Part shown: positions 33,605 to 42,626 of the stretch, piece by piece
Position numbering within the stretch: the stretch's first letter is position 1
How the letters are laid out: each line of letters opens with the position of its first letter
Assembly: GCA_014651175.1 (NCBI GenBank)
Contig: BMWJ01000008.1
Location: forward strand, 186,001 to 250,000
DNA length: 64,000 nucleotides
Origin: Streptomyces clavifer
Lineage (GTDB): Bacteria; Actinomycetota; Actinomycetes; Streptomycetales; Streptomycetaceae
Direction: 5' to 3'
Notes under the pieces: model-generated
The model's input: the letters and a program-made list of their open reading frames with translations, nothing else
What the model was told of the DNA's origin: nothing
The model's database searches: none
Program-made: the position numbers and the translations under genes

Positions 33605-35800
33605 ATGGCTGACGAGTTGGTGCGTCGCGCGCAGAGGTTCGTGAACACGACCTACAACAACGGCGCGACTCTCGGCATATCCAAGCTCGACGAGAACGGT
33701 CAGACCGGCTGGACCACGATGTACGCCCTGACCCGGGCGCTCCAGTACGAGATGGGCATCACGAGCCTGTCCGACTCCTTCGGTCCTACCACGCTGTCGA
33801 CCATCGGCGCGAAGTACGGGAAGCTCGACGGGACGACCATCCCCTCCGCGAACTTCTGCCGCATCATCCAGTCCGCCCTGTACTGCAAGGGCTACGACGG
33901 CGGAGAGATCGACGGCACGTACAACTCCCGTGTCCAGGACGCCGTCGTCAAGCTGAACCAGAACATGGGCGTGAGCTCGACGTATCCGGGCAGTTCGCTG
34001 TGGCCGAAGGTCGTCAAGGGCCTGTTCAACATGGACGCCTACGTCACCGTCAGCAACGGATCGGACGCCATTCGCTCCATCCAGCAGTGGCTGAACGGCC
34101 GGTACATCCTGCGCAAGGACTTCTACGTCATCCCCTGCGACGGCCATCACTCCCGTGACGTCGCCAAGTCCATGCTGTACGCGATCCAGTTCGAGCTGGG
34201 CATGGCCGACGGAACGGCCAACGGCGTCTTCGGCCCCGGCACGCAGTCCGGCCTCAGATCCCACACGGTCTCCACCGGCACCACCGGCACATGGGCGCAG
34301 CTGTTCACCGCGGCCATGATCCTCAACAAGCGCAACGTCCCCTTCGGGAACTTCACCGCCACGGTGCGAAGCGGCGTGGAGAGCTTCCAGTCGTTCATCA
34401 AGCTCCCGGTCACCGGCAGCGGCGACTTCCAGACCTGGGCGTCGCTGCTCGTCTCCTACGGTGACCAGTCCCGCCCGGGCACGGCGTGCGACGGCGTCAC
34501 GAAGATCACGCCGGCTCGGGCACAGACGCTGAAGGACGCCGGCTACAAGTACATCGGCCGCTACCTCTACAACTCGTCGACGTCGAGCCTGCCCGAGAAG
34601 CAGATCCAGCCGGGCGAGCTCGCCACGATCAAGGAATACGGGCTGCGCTGCTTCCCGATCTACCAGACGTGGAGCCGGTCCGCCGACTACTTCACCTACG
34701 GCCAGGGCACCAACGACGCGTTCATGGCGATCGAGTGGGCGCAGTACCACGGCTTCAAGCCCGGGAGCATCATCTACTTCGCGGTGGACTACGACGCGAT
34801 GGACGGGGAGGTCACCGATTACGTCATCCCGCACTTCCGCGGAGTGATGCGCACCATCGGGGAGAACTCCAGCTACGGCGTGGGCGTCTACGGGCCGCGC
34901 AACGTGTGCCAGCGCGTGGCGGACGCCGGATACGCGGCGGCGAGCTTCGTGTCCGACATGTCGAGCGGATTCTCGGGGAACCTCGGCTATCCGATGCCGA
35001 CGAACTGGGCCTTCGACCAGATCGTCACCCTCACCGTCGGATCCGGCGCCGGGGCGATCGAGATCGACAAGAACATCGCCTCCGGCCGTGACACCGGCCA
35101 GGGCGACTTCGACCCCGGCTCCGCCACCGACGGCCTTGACACCGACCTCGACAAGGCCGCCTACCAGGCGTCGATGCTGACGGACGTGAAGAGCTATCTG
35201 ACGTCGATCGGCGTACCGGAGACCGGCGGAGACGGCTGGACCGACAGTGACTGGGCCACTCTGGGCGGCATCTCCACCACCAAGGCGTTCGAGCTCGTGC
35301 TCAGCGCGGACTGGCTGTTCACCTCGCTGGCACGGCAGCTCAAGCTCCGCAAGGCGCTGATCCAGGCGCCGGTGCTGTGGGAGCTGCGCAAGCTGAATCC
35401 CCTGGACTTCGTCGCCGACGAGGCCGTCAAGCTGGGCGTGAAGGACGACTCCAGCACCGGCTGGGGTCAGATCTTCGCCTGGGTGACCATCGACGCCCGC
35501 AACTGCTGCATGCAGCAGAGGATCATCAACGGGACGCCGCTGACGGGTTCCGACACGCGGACCGTGTGGGACAACCTCCAGGACCCGCTGTACAACATCC
35601 GGTCGGTCTCGTACCTGACGGTCTACAACGCCCACCAGCTCGGTATCTCCCGACCGGGGCTGAACACCGGCGCCGCGGACACCCAGGCCCTCCTGGCCCG
35701 GTACAACGGGACCGGTGACGACGCCGCGAAGTACGGCCGGGAGCTGATGGGGCTGTACAACGTGCTGGAGAACTACAACCAGCTCTCACGCACCACGTGA
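33605..35800 (+). CDS. Rv2525c-like glycoside-hydrolase-like (DUF1906) protein with peptidoglycan-binding-like repeats, no signal peptide
   Basis: A 731-residue protein. Residues about 1-290 contain repeated PG_binding_1-like units (IIQSALYCKGYDGGEIDGTY; SIQQWLNGRY ... GMADGTANGVFGPGTQ; VESFQSFIKLPVTGSGDFQTW). Residues about 295-495 form the DUF1906 TIM-barrel-like domain (GYKYIGRYLYNSS ... FPIYQTWS ... IIYFAVDYDAMD ... GVGVYGPRNVC ... WAFDQIV ... AIEIDKNIASG) found in Rv2525c-type cell-wall proteins. The last 230 residues are unassigned. Unlike Rv2525c, there is no N-terminal signal or membrane helix, although AGGAG supports this start. It is first in an operon with a small membrane protein and a Tat-type exported protein. 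Cell-wall hydrolysis or binding is likely; the route out of the cell is unclear. Confidence 0.85.
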   Translation: MADELVRRAQRFVNTTYNNGATLGISKLDENGQTGWTTMYALTRALQYEMGITSLSDSFGPTTLSTIGAKYGKLDGTTIPSANFCRIIQSALYCKGYDGGEIDGTYNSRVQDAVVKLNQNMGVSSTYPGSSLWPKVVKGLFNMDAYVTVSNGSDAIRSIQQWLNGRYILRKDFYVIPCDGHHSRDVAKSMLYAIQFELGMADGTANGVFGPGTQSGLRSHTVSTGTTGTWAQLFTAAMILNKRNVPFGNFTATVRSGVESFQSFIKLPVTGSGDFQTWASLLVSYGDQSRPGTACDGVTKITPARAQTLKDAGYKYIGRYLYNSSTSSLPEKQIQPGELATIKEYGLRCFPIYQTWSRSADYFTYGQGTNDAFMAIEWAQYHGFKPGSIIYFAVDYDAMDGEVTDYVIPHFRGVMRTIGENSSYGVGVYGPRNVCQRVADAGYAAASFVSDMSSGFSGNLGYPMPTNWAFDQIVTLTVGSGAGAIEIDKNIASGRDTGQGDFDPGSATDGLDTDLDKAAYQASMLTDVKSYLTSIGVPETGGDGWTDSDWATLGGISTTKAFELVLSADWLFTSLARQLKLRKALIQAPVLWELRKLNPLDFVADEAVKLGVKDDSSTGWGQIFAWVTIDARNCCMQQRIINGTPLTGSDTRTVWDNLQDPLYNIRSVSYLTVYNAHQLGISRPGLNTGAADTQALLARYNGTGDDAAKYGRELMGLYNVLENYNQLSRTT

Positions 35801-35829
35801 GCGCGGTCGACGGTGTGAATACTGGGCGC

Positions 35830-36150
35830 ATGTGGAAATGGCTGCCGGCGGCCGTGGGTGTGAACGTGCTGCTCGGCATTCCCGGCGTCGTTCCGGTGTG
35901 GCTGCTCTGGTACTACGCGTCGAACGGGCCGCTCGCGGATCTCGGCTGGACCCGGCGCGAGGCCACGGAGAACGACGGGATGCTGCTGTGGCTGCTGATC
36001 GTCGTGCCGGTGAACGCGGCGTTTCTCCTGGTCTGGTGGCTCGCCAACCGTCCCGTCCGGCGCAGGATGGCGCTGGACTCCCGTATGTACTGGCCGGCCG
36101 GTGCCCTCATGGCCCTGGTGCCGACGTTCATCCTCATGCTCGTTCTGTGA
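35830..36150 (+). CDS. Small membrane protein, three predicted helices
   Basis: A 106-residue protein with hydrophobic helices at about residues 4-27, 49-68 and 85-105, separated by short charged loops (TRREATEND; NRPVRRRM). I do not recognise a family. It lies 29 bp after the glycoside-hydrolase-like gene and 16 bp before the next gene, so is almost certainly co-transcribed. A GTG at 35797 overlapping the previous stop would add 11 residues and couple translation; neither start has a strong ribosome site. Size, helix count and position after a signal-less wall-active protein would fit a holin-like role, but this is only a hypothesis. Confidence 0.7.
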   Translation: MWKWLPAAVGVNVLLGIPGVVPVWLLWYYASNGPLADLGWTRREATENDGMLLWLLIVVPVNAAFLLVWWLANRPVRRRMALDSRMYWPAGALMALVPTFILMLVL

Positions 36151-36166
36151 GAAAGGGATTCAAGGC

Positions 36167-36847
36167 GTGCGAAACGACATAACGAGGCGGGCCGTAGTGA
36201 CGAGCGCCGCCGTCATCGGTGCCGCGGCAGCCGTGGGGTCCCTCGTGCCGGGAACGGCCGCGGCGGCTACGGCGAAGGAGCCGAAGAAGCTCCCGACCTC
36301 CCTCAACGGGTGGACGATCGAGAAGGAGGCGAACCACGTCTCCACGGTGTGGACGCGTCCGGTCGCCGGGACGGGACTCAAGGTCGACGTCCGGATCGGT
36401 GACGTGGAGGCGATCCTCCTCCACGTCACCCGGCGCTTCCACTACGAGGTCGAGCAGCTCCAGCGGGTCGACCTGGCCGGCTGGCAGGGGGCCGGCACGC
36501 TCCGCAGGGGTTTGCCCGAATCGAACCTCGCGTCCGGCACCGCGGTGCGGATCCGGCCCGGTGCCTCGGCGAAGGGCGGACTCTTCCCCCAGCAGGAGAT
36601 CGTGCTGCGGGACATCCTCGCCGACTGCGAGGGCGTCGTGCGGTGGGGCGGGGACGACAGCGAGGTGGACGAGTCCCTGTTCTACATCGACGCCGCCCCC
36701 GGCGACGAGCGGGTGGCGAAGCTCGGCGAGAGGTTCCGTGACTGGGACGCGACGCCGGGCCTGGGCGCCGGCGGGGCGGTGGACGTCCAGTCCACGTCCC
36801 GGCGGAACCGCGCGGAGCGGCTGGCCCGGGTCCAGCGCTCGGGCTGA
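36167..36847 (+). CDS. Tat-type secreted protein of unknown function
   Basis: A 226-residue protein that begins with a twin-arginine-type signal (ITRRAVVTSAAVIGAAAAVG, then an Ala-rich cleavage region near AAAATA). The mature part is soluble, with mixed alpha/beta character and no motif I recognise; it contains a single cysteine (DCEGVVRWGG). The GTG start is preceded by AAAGGGA. It is last in the three-gene operon and followed by a perfect terminator. The operon as a whole (wall-active enzyme-like protein, membrane protein, secreted protein) suggests a cell-envelope task. Confidence 0.78.
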   Translation: MRNDITRRAVVTSAAVIGAAAAVGSLVPGTAAAATAKEPKKLPTSLNGWTIEKEANHVSTVWTRPVAGTGLKVDVRIGDVEAILLHVTRRFHYEVEQLQRVDLAGWQGAGTLRRGLPESNLASGTAVRIRPGASAKGGLFPQQEIVLRDILADCEGVVRWGGDDSEVDESLFYIDAAPGDERVAKLGERFRDWDATPGLGAGGAVDVQSTSRRNRAERLARVQRSG

Positions 36848-36855
36848 TCCGGCAG

Positions 36856-36887
36856 GGCTCCCTTCCTCCCCCCGGAGGAAGGGAGCC
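36856..36887. terminator. Perfect 14-bp terminator after the envelope operon
   Basis: GGCTCCCTTCCTCC (36856-36869) pairs exactly with 36874-36887 around CCCC. It lies between convergent transcripts and can serve both. Confidence 0.88.
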
Positions 36888-36942
36888 TCCTCCGGGTGAA
36901 GGCTCGGACGGGTTGACGGGCCGGCAGGGGCGGACGGGTCCG

Positions 36943-37785
36943 TCAGAGCTTCAGTTCCCACTGGCTGGCGTCCCAGTCGAAGCCGGGGGCGACCTCGACG
37001 GTCAGGTGCTTCGCGTCCGACGGGGCGTCGAAGGCGAACTGCACCGTGATCTTCTTTCCCGGCAGGACCGTGCCGGTGAACCCCTCACCGACCTTGCCGT
37101 CGAAGATCTGCTCGGCGTCGACGCCGTCCTCACCTGCGCGGGCGTCGACGCTGACGAGGGCGGAGTCGAACTTCTCCTTCGACTTGTTGTCGATGACCAC
37201 GGAGACCTTGTAGGCGCGATTGCCCTTGGTGTGCCCGGCGGCGTACGCACCGGGCGTGTACGCGGCGGCGCTGCTGACCGTGACCTCCACGCCGTCGTCG
37301 TACACGGCGGTGTCACGGCCCTCCAGGGTCTCGGCGGCCGGCTCGTCCTCGCTCGCGGGGGCGTCCTCGGCGGCGTCGCCCTTCTTGTCGTCCGCTGCGG
37401 CGCCCGGCTTCGCCGAGGCCGAACTGCCGGACACCTCCTTGGAGATGTCCTTCACCGCGTCGTCCACGGCCTTGAAGGTGAGGACCGCGCCGACCACTGA
37501 CAGGACCAGCGCCAGCAGGCCGAGCACGGCACCGAAGGTGGCCACCCCCTTGTTGCTCGCCTCGCCGCGCTTGGCGCGGCCCCGGCCGGCCAGGCCGAGG
37601 ACCAGGGCGATGACGCCGAGGATGCCCGCCAGCCAGAAGAGGAACGGGATCAGCCCCGAGACGGCCCCGATGATGCCCAGGACGAGGGCGGAGATACCGA
37701 GGCCGTTGCGCGCGGGGCGGAGGCCGGGCTCGTGACCGGGGGCGTAGGGCTGCTGGGGCTGCGGCGGCGACGTGAACTGGGACAT
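36943..37785 (-). CDS. DUF4190/DUF4352-like membrane protein
   Basis: A 280-residue membrane protein. A Pro/Gln-rich cytoplasmic N-terminus is followed by two long hydrophobic hairpins (residues about 28-66, ALVLGIIGAVSGLIPFLFWL; and 78-103), as in DUF4190 proteins. A charged Ala/Asp/Glu-rich linker then leads to an extracellular DUF4352-type Ig-like domain (GVEVTVSSAAAY ... YKVSVVIDNKSKEKFD ... FAFDAPSDAKHLTVEV). Such proteins are common in Streptomyces and their function is unknown. The start ATG is unambiguous. It is convergent with the envelope operon and divergent from the DNA-methylase-like gene. Confidence 0.85.
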   Translation of the reverse strand: MSQFTSPPQPQQPYAPGHEPGLRPARNGLGISALVLGIIGAVSGLIPFLFWLAGILGVIALVLGLAGRGRAKRGEASNKGVATFGAVLGLLALVLSVVGAVLTFKAVDDAVKDISKEVSGSSASAKPGAAADDKKGDAAEDAPASEDEPAAETLEGRDTAVYDDGVEVTVSSAAAYTPGAYAAGHTKGNRAYKVSVVIDNKSKEKFDSALVSVDARAGEDGVDAEQIFDGKVGEGFTGTVLPGKKITVQFAFDAPSDAKHLTVEVAPGFDWDASQWELKL

Positions 37786-37987
37786 GGGTGTGCCCTCCGG
37801 CGAAGAACGGGGATGGTGTGAGCGGATCGGTGCGCCACATGCTGTAGCGGCGAGTTAATAAGATCAGAGCCTGTGAATCGAGTCAACACGGTTCACGCTT
37901 CAAGGTCGCGGTTCTCGTGTGAACCGGTGTGGTGTGCGGCAGATCGGTATGCTCGCCGACACGACGGATCTATCGGGGAGACAGTCA

Positions 37988-40195
37988 GTGCCGGAGAACT
38001 CGACAGAGGTGACCGCGGCCGGGATCGCACGGCTCGCGGGAGTGGGACGCGCGGCCGTCAGCAACTGGCGCCGTCGCCACGCCGACTTTCCCCGGCCGGT
38101 CGGGGGCACCGACACCAGCCCGTCCTTCTCCCTGCCCGAGGTCGAAAGCTGGCTGCGCGACCAGGGGAAGCTCGCGGAGGTCCCGCTCCGGGAGCGGGTC
38201 TGGCAGCAGCTGTCCGGACACCCGGCCGGCACCGTCACCGCCCTGATCCACGCGGGCTGCGCGCTGCTGCTCGTCAGGGACAGGCCCACCGCATGGCTCG
38301 AGATCACCGCCGTCTCGGACCCGCGGATGGCCGGTGTCCTGCCGGGCGCGCTGGACGACGTACTGACCGCTCACTTCGGATCCGAGCGCGTGGTGCACAC
38401 GCCCTCGGAAGCCGCCCTGCTGCCCTCCGTCCCGCTCCTGCGCGCCGCGGCCGAGCTGGCGGCCGGGGTGGGCGTCCGGAAGGCGTTCGAGTTCCTCTTC
38501 GTCCGCCGGCTCGACGCCAACCCCCGTCAGCACACCCTCACGCCTCCCGATCTGGCCGAGCTGATGACGGCGCTGGCCGAGCAGGGCGGACCAGCCGGCC
38601 GCCGGACCGGGAAGCGGCCCGCCCGAGCCGTCCTCGACCCCGCCGCCGGAACGGGCGCCCTCCTCAGGGCCGTCGGCGGCTCCACCGCTCTGTACGCGCA
38701 GGAGGCCGATCCCGACCTCGCCGCACTCACCGCGCTCCGGCTCGCCCTCGACTCGGAGGAAGCCGCAGGAGCTCCGGCAGCCGCGGGGCCGGCCGGTGCG
38801 ACAGGGCACGCGGGGCCGGGTGCCGGCGCGCTCGTCGTCCGGACCGGCGACACCCTGCGCGCCGACGCCTTCCCCCAGCTCGTGGTGGACACCGTGCTCT
38901 GCCATCCGCCGTTCAACGAGCGCAACTGGGGCCACGACGAGCTCGCCTACGACCCCCGCTGGGAGTACGGCTTCCCCGCCCGTACCGAATCCGAACTGGC
39001 CTGGGTCCAGCACGCGCTCGCGCATCTCCGGGAAGGCGGAACCGCCGTTCTGCTGATGCCGCCGGCCGCCGCATCCCGCCGTTCGGGCCGCCGGATCCGC
39101 GCCGACCTGCTGCGCCGCGGCGCCCTGCGCGCCGTCGTCGCGCTCCCCGCCGGCGCCGCGCCCCCGTACGGCATCCCGCTCCACCTGTGGGTGCTGCGCA
39201 GGCCGGGAGCGGGCCACCCCGCCGCACCCGAGCTGCTGCTCGTCGACACCGCGGACTCCGCGGACCCGGGGGCGGGCACGGGCTCCGCCCCGTCCGGCGG
39301 CCGTGACCGTATCGACTGGACCGCCGTACGGAGCACCGCGCTCGACGCGTGGCACGCGTTCGCGGACGGGGGCGGGAAGGACCGGACGGACGGGGAGGGC
39401 CGTGCCGACCGGCCCGGGGTCAGCCGCACCGTCCCCGTCATCGACCTCCTCGACGACGACGTGGACCTGGCCCCCGCACGCCACCTGCCGCCCCCGGCCG
39501 GCGGCGGTGCGGCCGAGCTGGCCCGCGTACGGGAACGGCTGGACGAGACCCTGAAGCTGACCGCCCGGCTCGCTCCGCCGCCCGCGGCCCCCGCCGAACC
39601 GGCCCGGCGGACCCTCACCACGGTCGGCGAACTGGCCCGCGCGGGCGCCCTCGAGCTGCACACGAGCTCCGGCGGCGGCACGGCACCGGTCCTCACCGAG
39701 CACGACGTCCTCGCCGGTACGGCGCCGAGCGGTACGGCGCCGAGCGGTACGGCGCCGAGCGGTGCGCCCGCCGGGGCGGCGGGCCGGGAGGACGAACCGC
39801 TCCTCCTGGAGGAGGGCGACGTCATCGTTCCCGTGCTCGGCGGCGGCTCCGTCACGCGCGTCGTGGACGAGGCCACGGCCGGCGCCGCGCTCGGCCGCAA
39901 CCTCCAGCTGCTGCGCCCCGATCCCACCGCCCTCGACCCCTGGTTCCTCGCCGGCTTCCTGCGGGGAACCGCCAACAACCGGCAGGCCAGCAGCTACGCC
40001 TCCACCGCGACCCGGCTCGACGCCCGGCGCCTCCAGCTGCCCAGACTGCCACTCGCCGAACAGCGGCAGTACGGAGCACAGTTCAGGGCACTGGCCGCAT
40101 TCGAGGACGCTCTGCGCACCACCGGCAGGCTCGGCGGGCAGCTGGTCCAGGGGATGTACGACGGACTCACGGACGGCAGCGTCGCTCCGAAGTGA
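37988..40195 (+). CDS. N-6 DNA methylase-like protein with N-terminal HTH and altered NPPF motif
   Basis: A 735-residue protein related to type I (HsdM-like) adenine methyltransferases. An N-terminal helix-turn-helix (AGIARLAGVGRAAVSNWRRR) precedes the Rossmann methylase domain. Motif I is VLDPAAGTGALL (D217). The catalytic motif IV, normally NPPF/Y, reads C-H-P-P-F (H306) in VDTVLCHPPFNERNW. Since the Asn contacts the target adenine, activity may be lost. The C-terminal region (about 530-735) resembles an HsdS-like specificity half (EEGDVIVPVLGGGS ... LDPWFLAGFLRG ... RLPLAEQ). Three perfect 15-bp tandem repeats (39716-39760) encode GTAPS. No hsdR is nearby. The GTG start has GGGGAG 7 nt upstream. 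Probably a regulatory or orphan-modification protein. Confidence 0.85.
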   Translation: MPENSTEVTAAGIARLAGVGRAAVSNWRRRHADFPRPVGGTDTSPSFSLPEVESWLRDQGKLAEVPLRERVWQQLSGHPAGTVTALIHAGCALLLVRDRPTAWLEITAVSDPRMAGVLPGALDDVLTAHFGSERVVHTPSEAALLPSVPLLRAAAELAAGVGVRKAFEFLFVRRLDANPRQHTLTPPDLAELMTALAEQGGPAGRRTGKRPARAVLDPAAGTGALLRAVGGSTALYAQEADPDLAALTALRLALDSEEAAGAPAAAGPAGATGHAGPGAGALVVRTGDTLRADAFPQLVVDTVLCHPPFNERNWGHDELAYDPRWEYGFPARTESELAWVQHALAHLREGGTAVLLMPPAAASRRSGRRIRADLLRRGALRAVVALPAGAAPPYGIPLHLWVLRRPGAGHPAAPELLLVDTADSADPGAGTGSAPSGGRDRIDWTAVRSTALDAWHAFADGGGKDRTDGEGRADRPGVSRTVPVIDLLDDDVDLAPARHLPPPAGGGAAELARVRERLDETLKLTARLAPPPAAPAEPARRTLTTVGELARAGALELHTSSGGGTAPVLTEHDVLAGTAPSGTAPSGTAPSGAPAGAAGREDEPLLLEEGDVIVPVLGGGSVTRVVDEATAGAALGRNLQLLRPDPTALDPWFLAGFLRGTANNRQASSYASTATRLDARRLQLPRLPLAEQRQYGAQFRALAAFEDALRTTGRLGGQLVQGMYDGLTDGSVAPK
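39716..39760 (+). repeat. Three tandem 15-bp repeats inside the methylase-like gene
   Basis: GGTACGGCGCCGAGC occurs three times without mismatch (39716-39730, 39731-39745, 39746-39760). The period keeps the frame and encodes GTAPS each time, in a linker before the HsdS-like part. Copy number could vary between strains. Confidence 0.95.
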
Positions 40196-40293
40196 CGTGA
40201 ACCACAACGGTTGTGCGCAACCCGGGAGCCGTTGTCCCTGTCGGTGTATACGCTCACAGCAACGTCCGACATACACCCTCCCGGGAGCAGCAC

Positions 40294-40914
40294 ATGCACG
40301 GCTACGGCCATCCGCCGCAGCAGCAACCGACGCGGCGACCGTCCTCGGCGACGCTGACCACGCTGCGCGTGCTCTTCGTGGCGCTGACGCTGATGAGCTG
40401 CGGGTTCCTGTCCTGGGCCGCCCTGCTGCGGCTGGCCACCGTCACCAGGAAGGGACTGGACTGGACCCTGATGGCGGCGGCCCTCGCACTCAACGCGGGC
40501 ATGTTCGCGTACGTCCTGTCCTGGCCGGACAACGACGAACCCCTGACGGACACGCAGGGAGTCATCTTCTTCGCCTGGCTCCTCTGCACGGTGGCCGGCA
40601 CGGTCGCCTACTACCTGTATGCGGAGATCCGGCACTACAGCCGGCGGTACACCCTCCCCGTCCCGTCGCCGTACACGGGCCACGTGCCGCCTCGGGCCCC
40701 GGCCGTGACCCCCGCGGCGCCCACCCCCGGCTACGGCTACCCGCCCGCCCCGGTGCCCCCGGCCGGACCGGTGCGCCCGCCCGCACCGGCGGCTCCGCCC
40801 ACGGCGACACCCCCGCCCACGCCGCGGACCGCCCCGCCCCAGCGCCTGGACCAGGTGCGTGCCGAGCTCGACGAGCTGAGCGACTACCTCCGCAAGGAGG
40901 GCGGCAACCGGTGA
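40294..40914 (+). CDS. Membrane protein with proline-rich cytoplasmic tail, coupled to a kinase gene
   Basis: A 206-residue membrane protein. Three hydrophobic helices lie at about residues 22-45, 57-75 and 87-108. A Pro/Ala-rich tail follows, ending in a short helix RLDQVRAELDELSDYL. I do not recognise the family. ATG chosen with GGGAG upstream. Its stop overlaps the GTG of a Ser/Thr kinase gene (GTGA), so the two are co-translated. Because that kinase lacks its own membrane anchor, this protein could tether it or be a substrate; that is inference. Confidence 0.8.
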   Translation: MHGYGHPPQQQPTRRPSSATLTTLRVLFVALTLMSCGFLSWAALLRLATVTRKGLDWTLMAAALALNAGMFAYVLSWPDNDEPLTDTQGVIFFAWLLCTVAGTVAYYLYAEIRHYSRRYTLPVPSPYTGHVPPRAPAVTPAAPTPGYGYPPAPVPPAGPVRPPAPAAPPTATPPPTPRTAPPQRLDQVRAELDELSDYLRKEGGNR

Positions 40915-42485
40915 ACGGGCGTGTCATCGCCGGGCGGTACGAGCTGGCCGCGATCCTCGGCCAGGGAGGCATGGGCCAGGTCTGGACGGCGTACGACCAG
41001 CGCCTCGACCGCCGTGTCGCGGTGAAGCTCCTGCGCCCGGACCGGGTGGCGGGCCCCTCCGGCAGCGACGCGGCGGACGAGCTGCGCCGCCGGTTCGTCC
41101 GCGAGTGCAGGGTCACCGCCCAGGTGGACCACCCGGGGCTGGTGACCGTCCACGACGCCGGGAGCGACGACGACGACCTGTACCTCGTCATGCAGTACGT
41201 CGAGGGTGCCGACCTCGCCGACCACCTGGCCGAGCACGACCCCTACCCGTGGCCCTGGGCCGTCGCGGTCGCCGCCCAGCTCTGTGCCGTGCTCTCCGCC
41301 GTGCACGCCGTGCCGATCGTGCACCGCGACCTCAAGCCGCGCAACGCCATGATCCGGCCCGACGGCACCGTCATCGTGCTCGACCTGGGTGTCGCCTCCG
41401 TCCTGGACAGCGACACCACCCGGCTGACGCACACGGGATCCCCCATCGGCTCCCCGGCCTACATGGCCCCCGAGCAGGCCATGGGCGGTGCCGTCGGCCC
41501 GTACACCGACCTGTACGCCCTCGGCGTGCTCCTCCACGAACTGCTCAGCGGGGACGTGCCGTTCGCCGGCTCCACCGCCCTCGGCGTGCTGCACCGCCAC
41601 CTCTACGAACCGCCGCTCCCGGTCCGCCATCTGCGGCCCGAGGTCCCCGAGCCGCTCGAAGCGCTGGTGCTGAGGCTGCTCGCCAAGGACCCGCAGCACC
41701 GCCCGGCCTCGGCCCAGGAGGTGTACGAGTCGCTGCGCCCGCTGCTGCCCGCCGGCGGCACGCCGGCCGGGCCCCTCGACCCGACCCGCCCCTTCCTCCG
41801 GCCGCACGCCCCGTGGCCCGACCGTGCCGCGACCCCGGCCCCCGCGCCCGTCCCCGTTCCCGTCCCGGCACAGCTGACGCACACGACGTACTCGACGGGC
41901 GCACCCGCGTCCCGCCCGGACGTCGCGAAGGCGGTCGACGAGGTGAAGCAGCTGCTGAGCGAGGGCCGGATCACGCAGGCCGTCGACATCCTCGGGGGCA
42001 TCCTCCCGGCCGCCGCCGCCGAGCACGGGGAGCACTCCCCGGTCGTCCGGATCCTGCGCAAGCAGTACGCGGCCACGCTGATGGACGACGGGCAGTTCCG
42101 CCGTGCGCTGCCCGAGCTGCGCCGGCTCGCCGACGACCGCTCGGCGGAGGCGGGCCCGGCCGACACCCAGACCCTGCAGTTCCGTTACGACGCGGCGCAG
42201 TGCCTGGAACAGCTCGGTGAGGCGGCCGCGGCGCTCGCCGAGTACCGCGCGGTCCTTCCCTACTACGAGAACACCTACGGGGCTCCGCCCCCGGACCGGG
42301 GCCGTGCCTTCGACATCCGGCACCGCATCGGCCATCTGCTGCTCGCCGTCGGCGACCACGCGGCGGGCAGGGGACAGCTCCAGGCCCTGCTGTACGACGC
42401 GGAGCGGGCGTACGGGCCGCACCACCCGCTGCCCCAGGAGCTGCGCAGGCAGCTCACCCACCAGCGGCACGTACGCGGCGGCTGA
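40911..42485 (+). CDS. Soluble Hanks-type serine/threonine protein kinase with TPR-like C-terminus
   Basis: A 524-residue kinase. The N-terminal kinase domain (about 1-275) has the glycine loop GQGGMGQV, the lysine in VAVKLL, the catalytic loop HRDLKPRN, the metal motif as D-L-G rather than D-F-G (VLDLGVAS), and the APE-like segment GSPAYMAPEQ. A Pro-rich linker is followed by a helical C-terminal domain with TPR-like repeats (about 340-520; LPELRRLADDRS, QCLEQLGEAAAALAEYRAVLPYYE). No transmembrane helix or PASTA domain is present, unlike PknB. Catalytic Lys and Asp residues are intact, so it should be active. Translationally coupled to the preceding membrane protein gene, its likely partner. 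Confidence 0.92.
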   Translation: MNGRVIAGRYELAAILGQGGMGQVWTAYDQRLDRRVAVKLLRPDRVAGPSGSDAADELRRRFVRECRVTAQVDHPGLVTVHDAGSDDDDLYLVMQYVEGADLADHLAEHDPYPWPWAVAVAAQLCAVLSAVHAVPIVHRDLKPRNAMIRPDGTVIVLDLGVASVLDSDTTRLTHTGSPIGSPAYMAPEQAMGGAVGPYTDLYALGVLLHELLSGDVPFAGSTALGVLHRHLYEPPLPVRHLRPEVPEPLEALVLRLLAKDPQHRPASAQEVYESLRPLLPAGGTPAGPLDPTRPFLRPHAPWPDRAATPAPAPVPVPVPAQLTHTTYSTGAPASRPDVAKAVDEVKQLLSEGRITQAVDILGGILPAAAAEHGEHSPVVRILRKQYAATLMDDGQFRRALPELRRLADDRSAEAGPADTQTLQFRYDAAQCLEQLGEAAAALAEYRAVLPYYENTYGAPPPDRGRAFDIRHRIGHLLLAVGDHAAGRGQLQALLYDAERAYGPHHPLPQELRRQLTHQRHVRGG

Positions 42486-42626
42486 AACCGGCCCCGCCGG
42501 CGCACCGCATCCCCAACTCCTTCCGAATCGTTGGTCGAATCAGTGGCCCCAACCCTCTCCACTGCCTAACATCGATCACCGCAAGGCTTTGTGCACTGAT
42601 GCACAAACTCTCCCCGGGAGGCTCCT

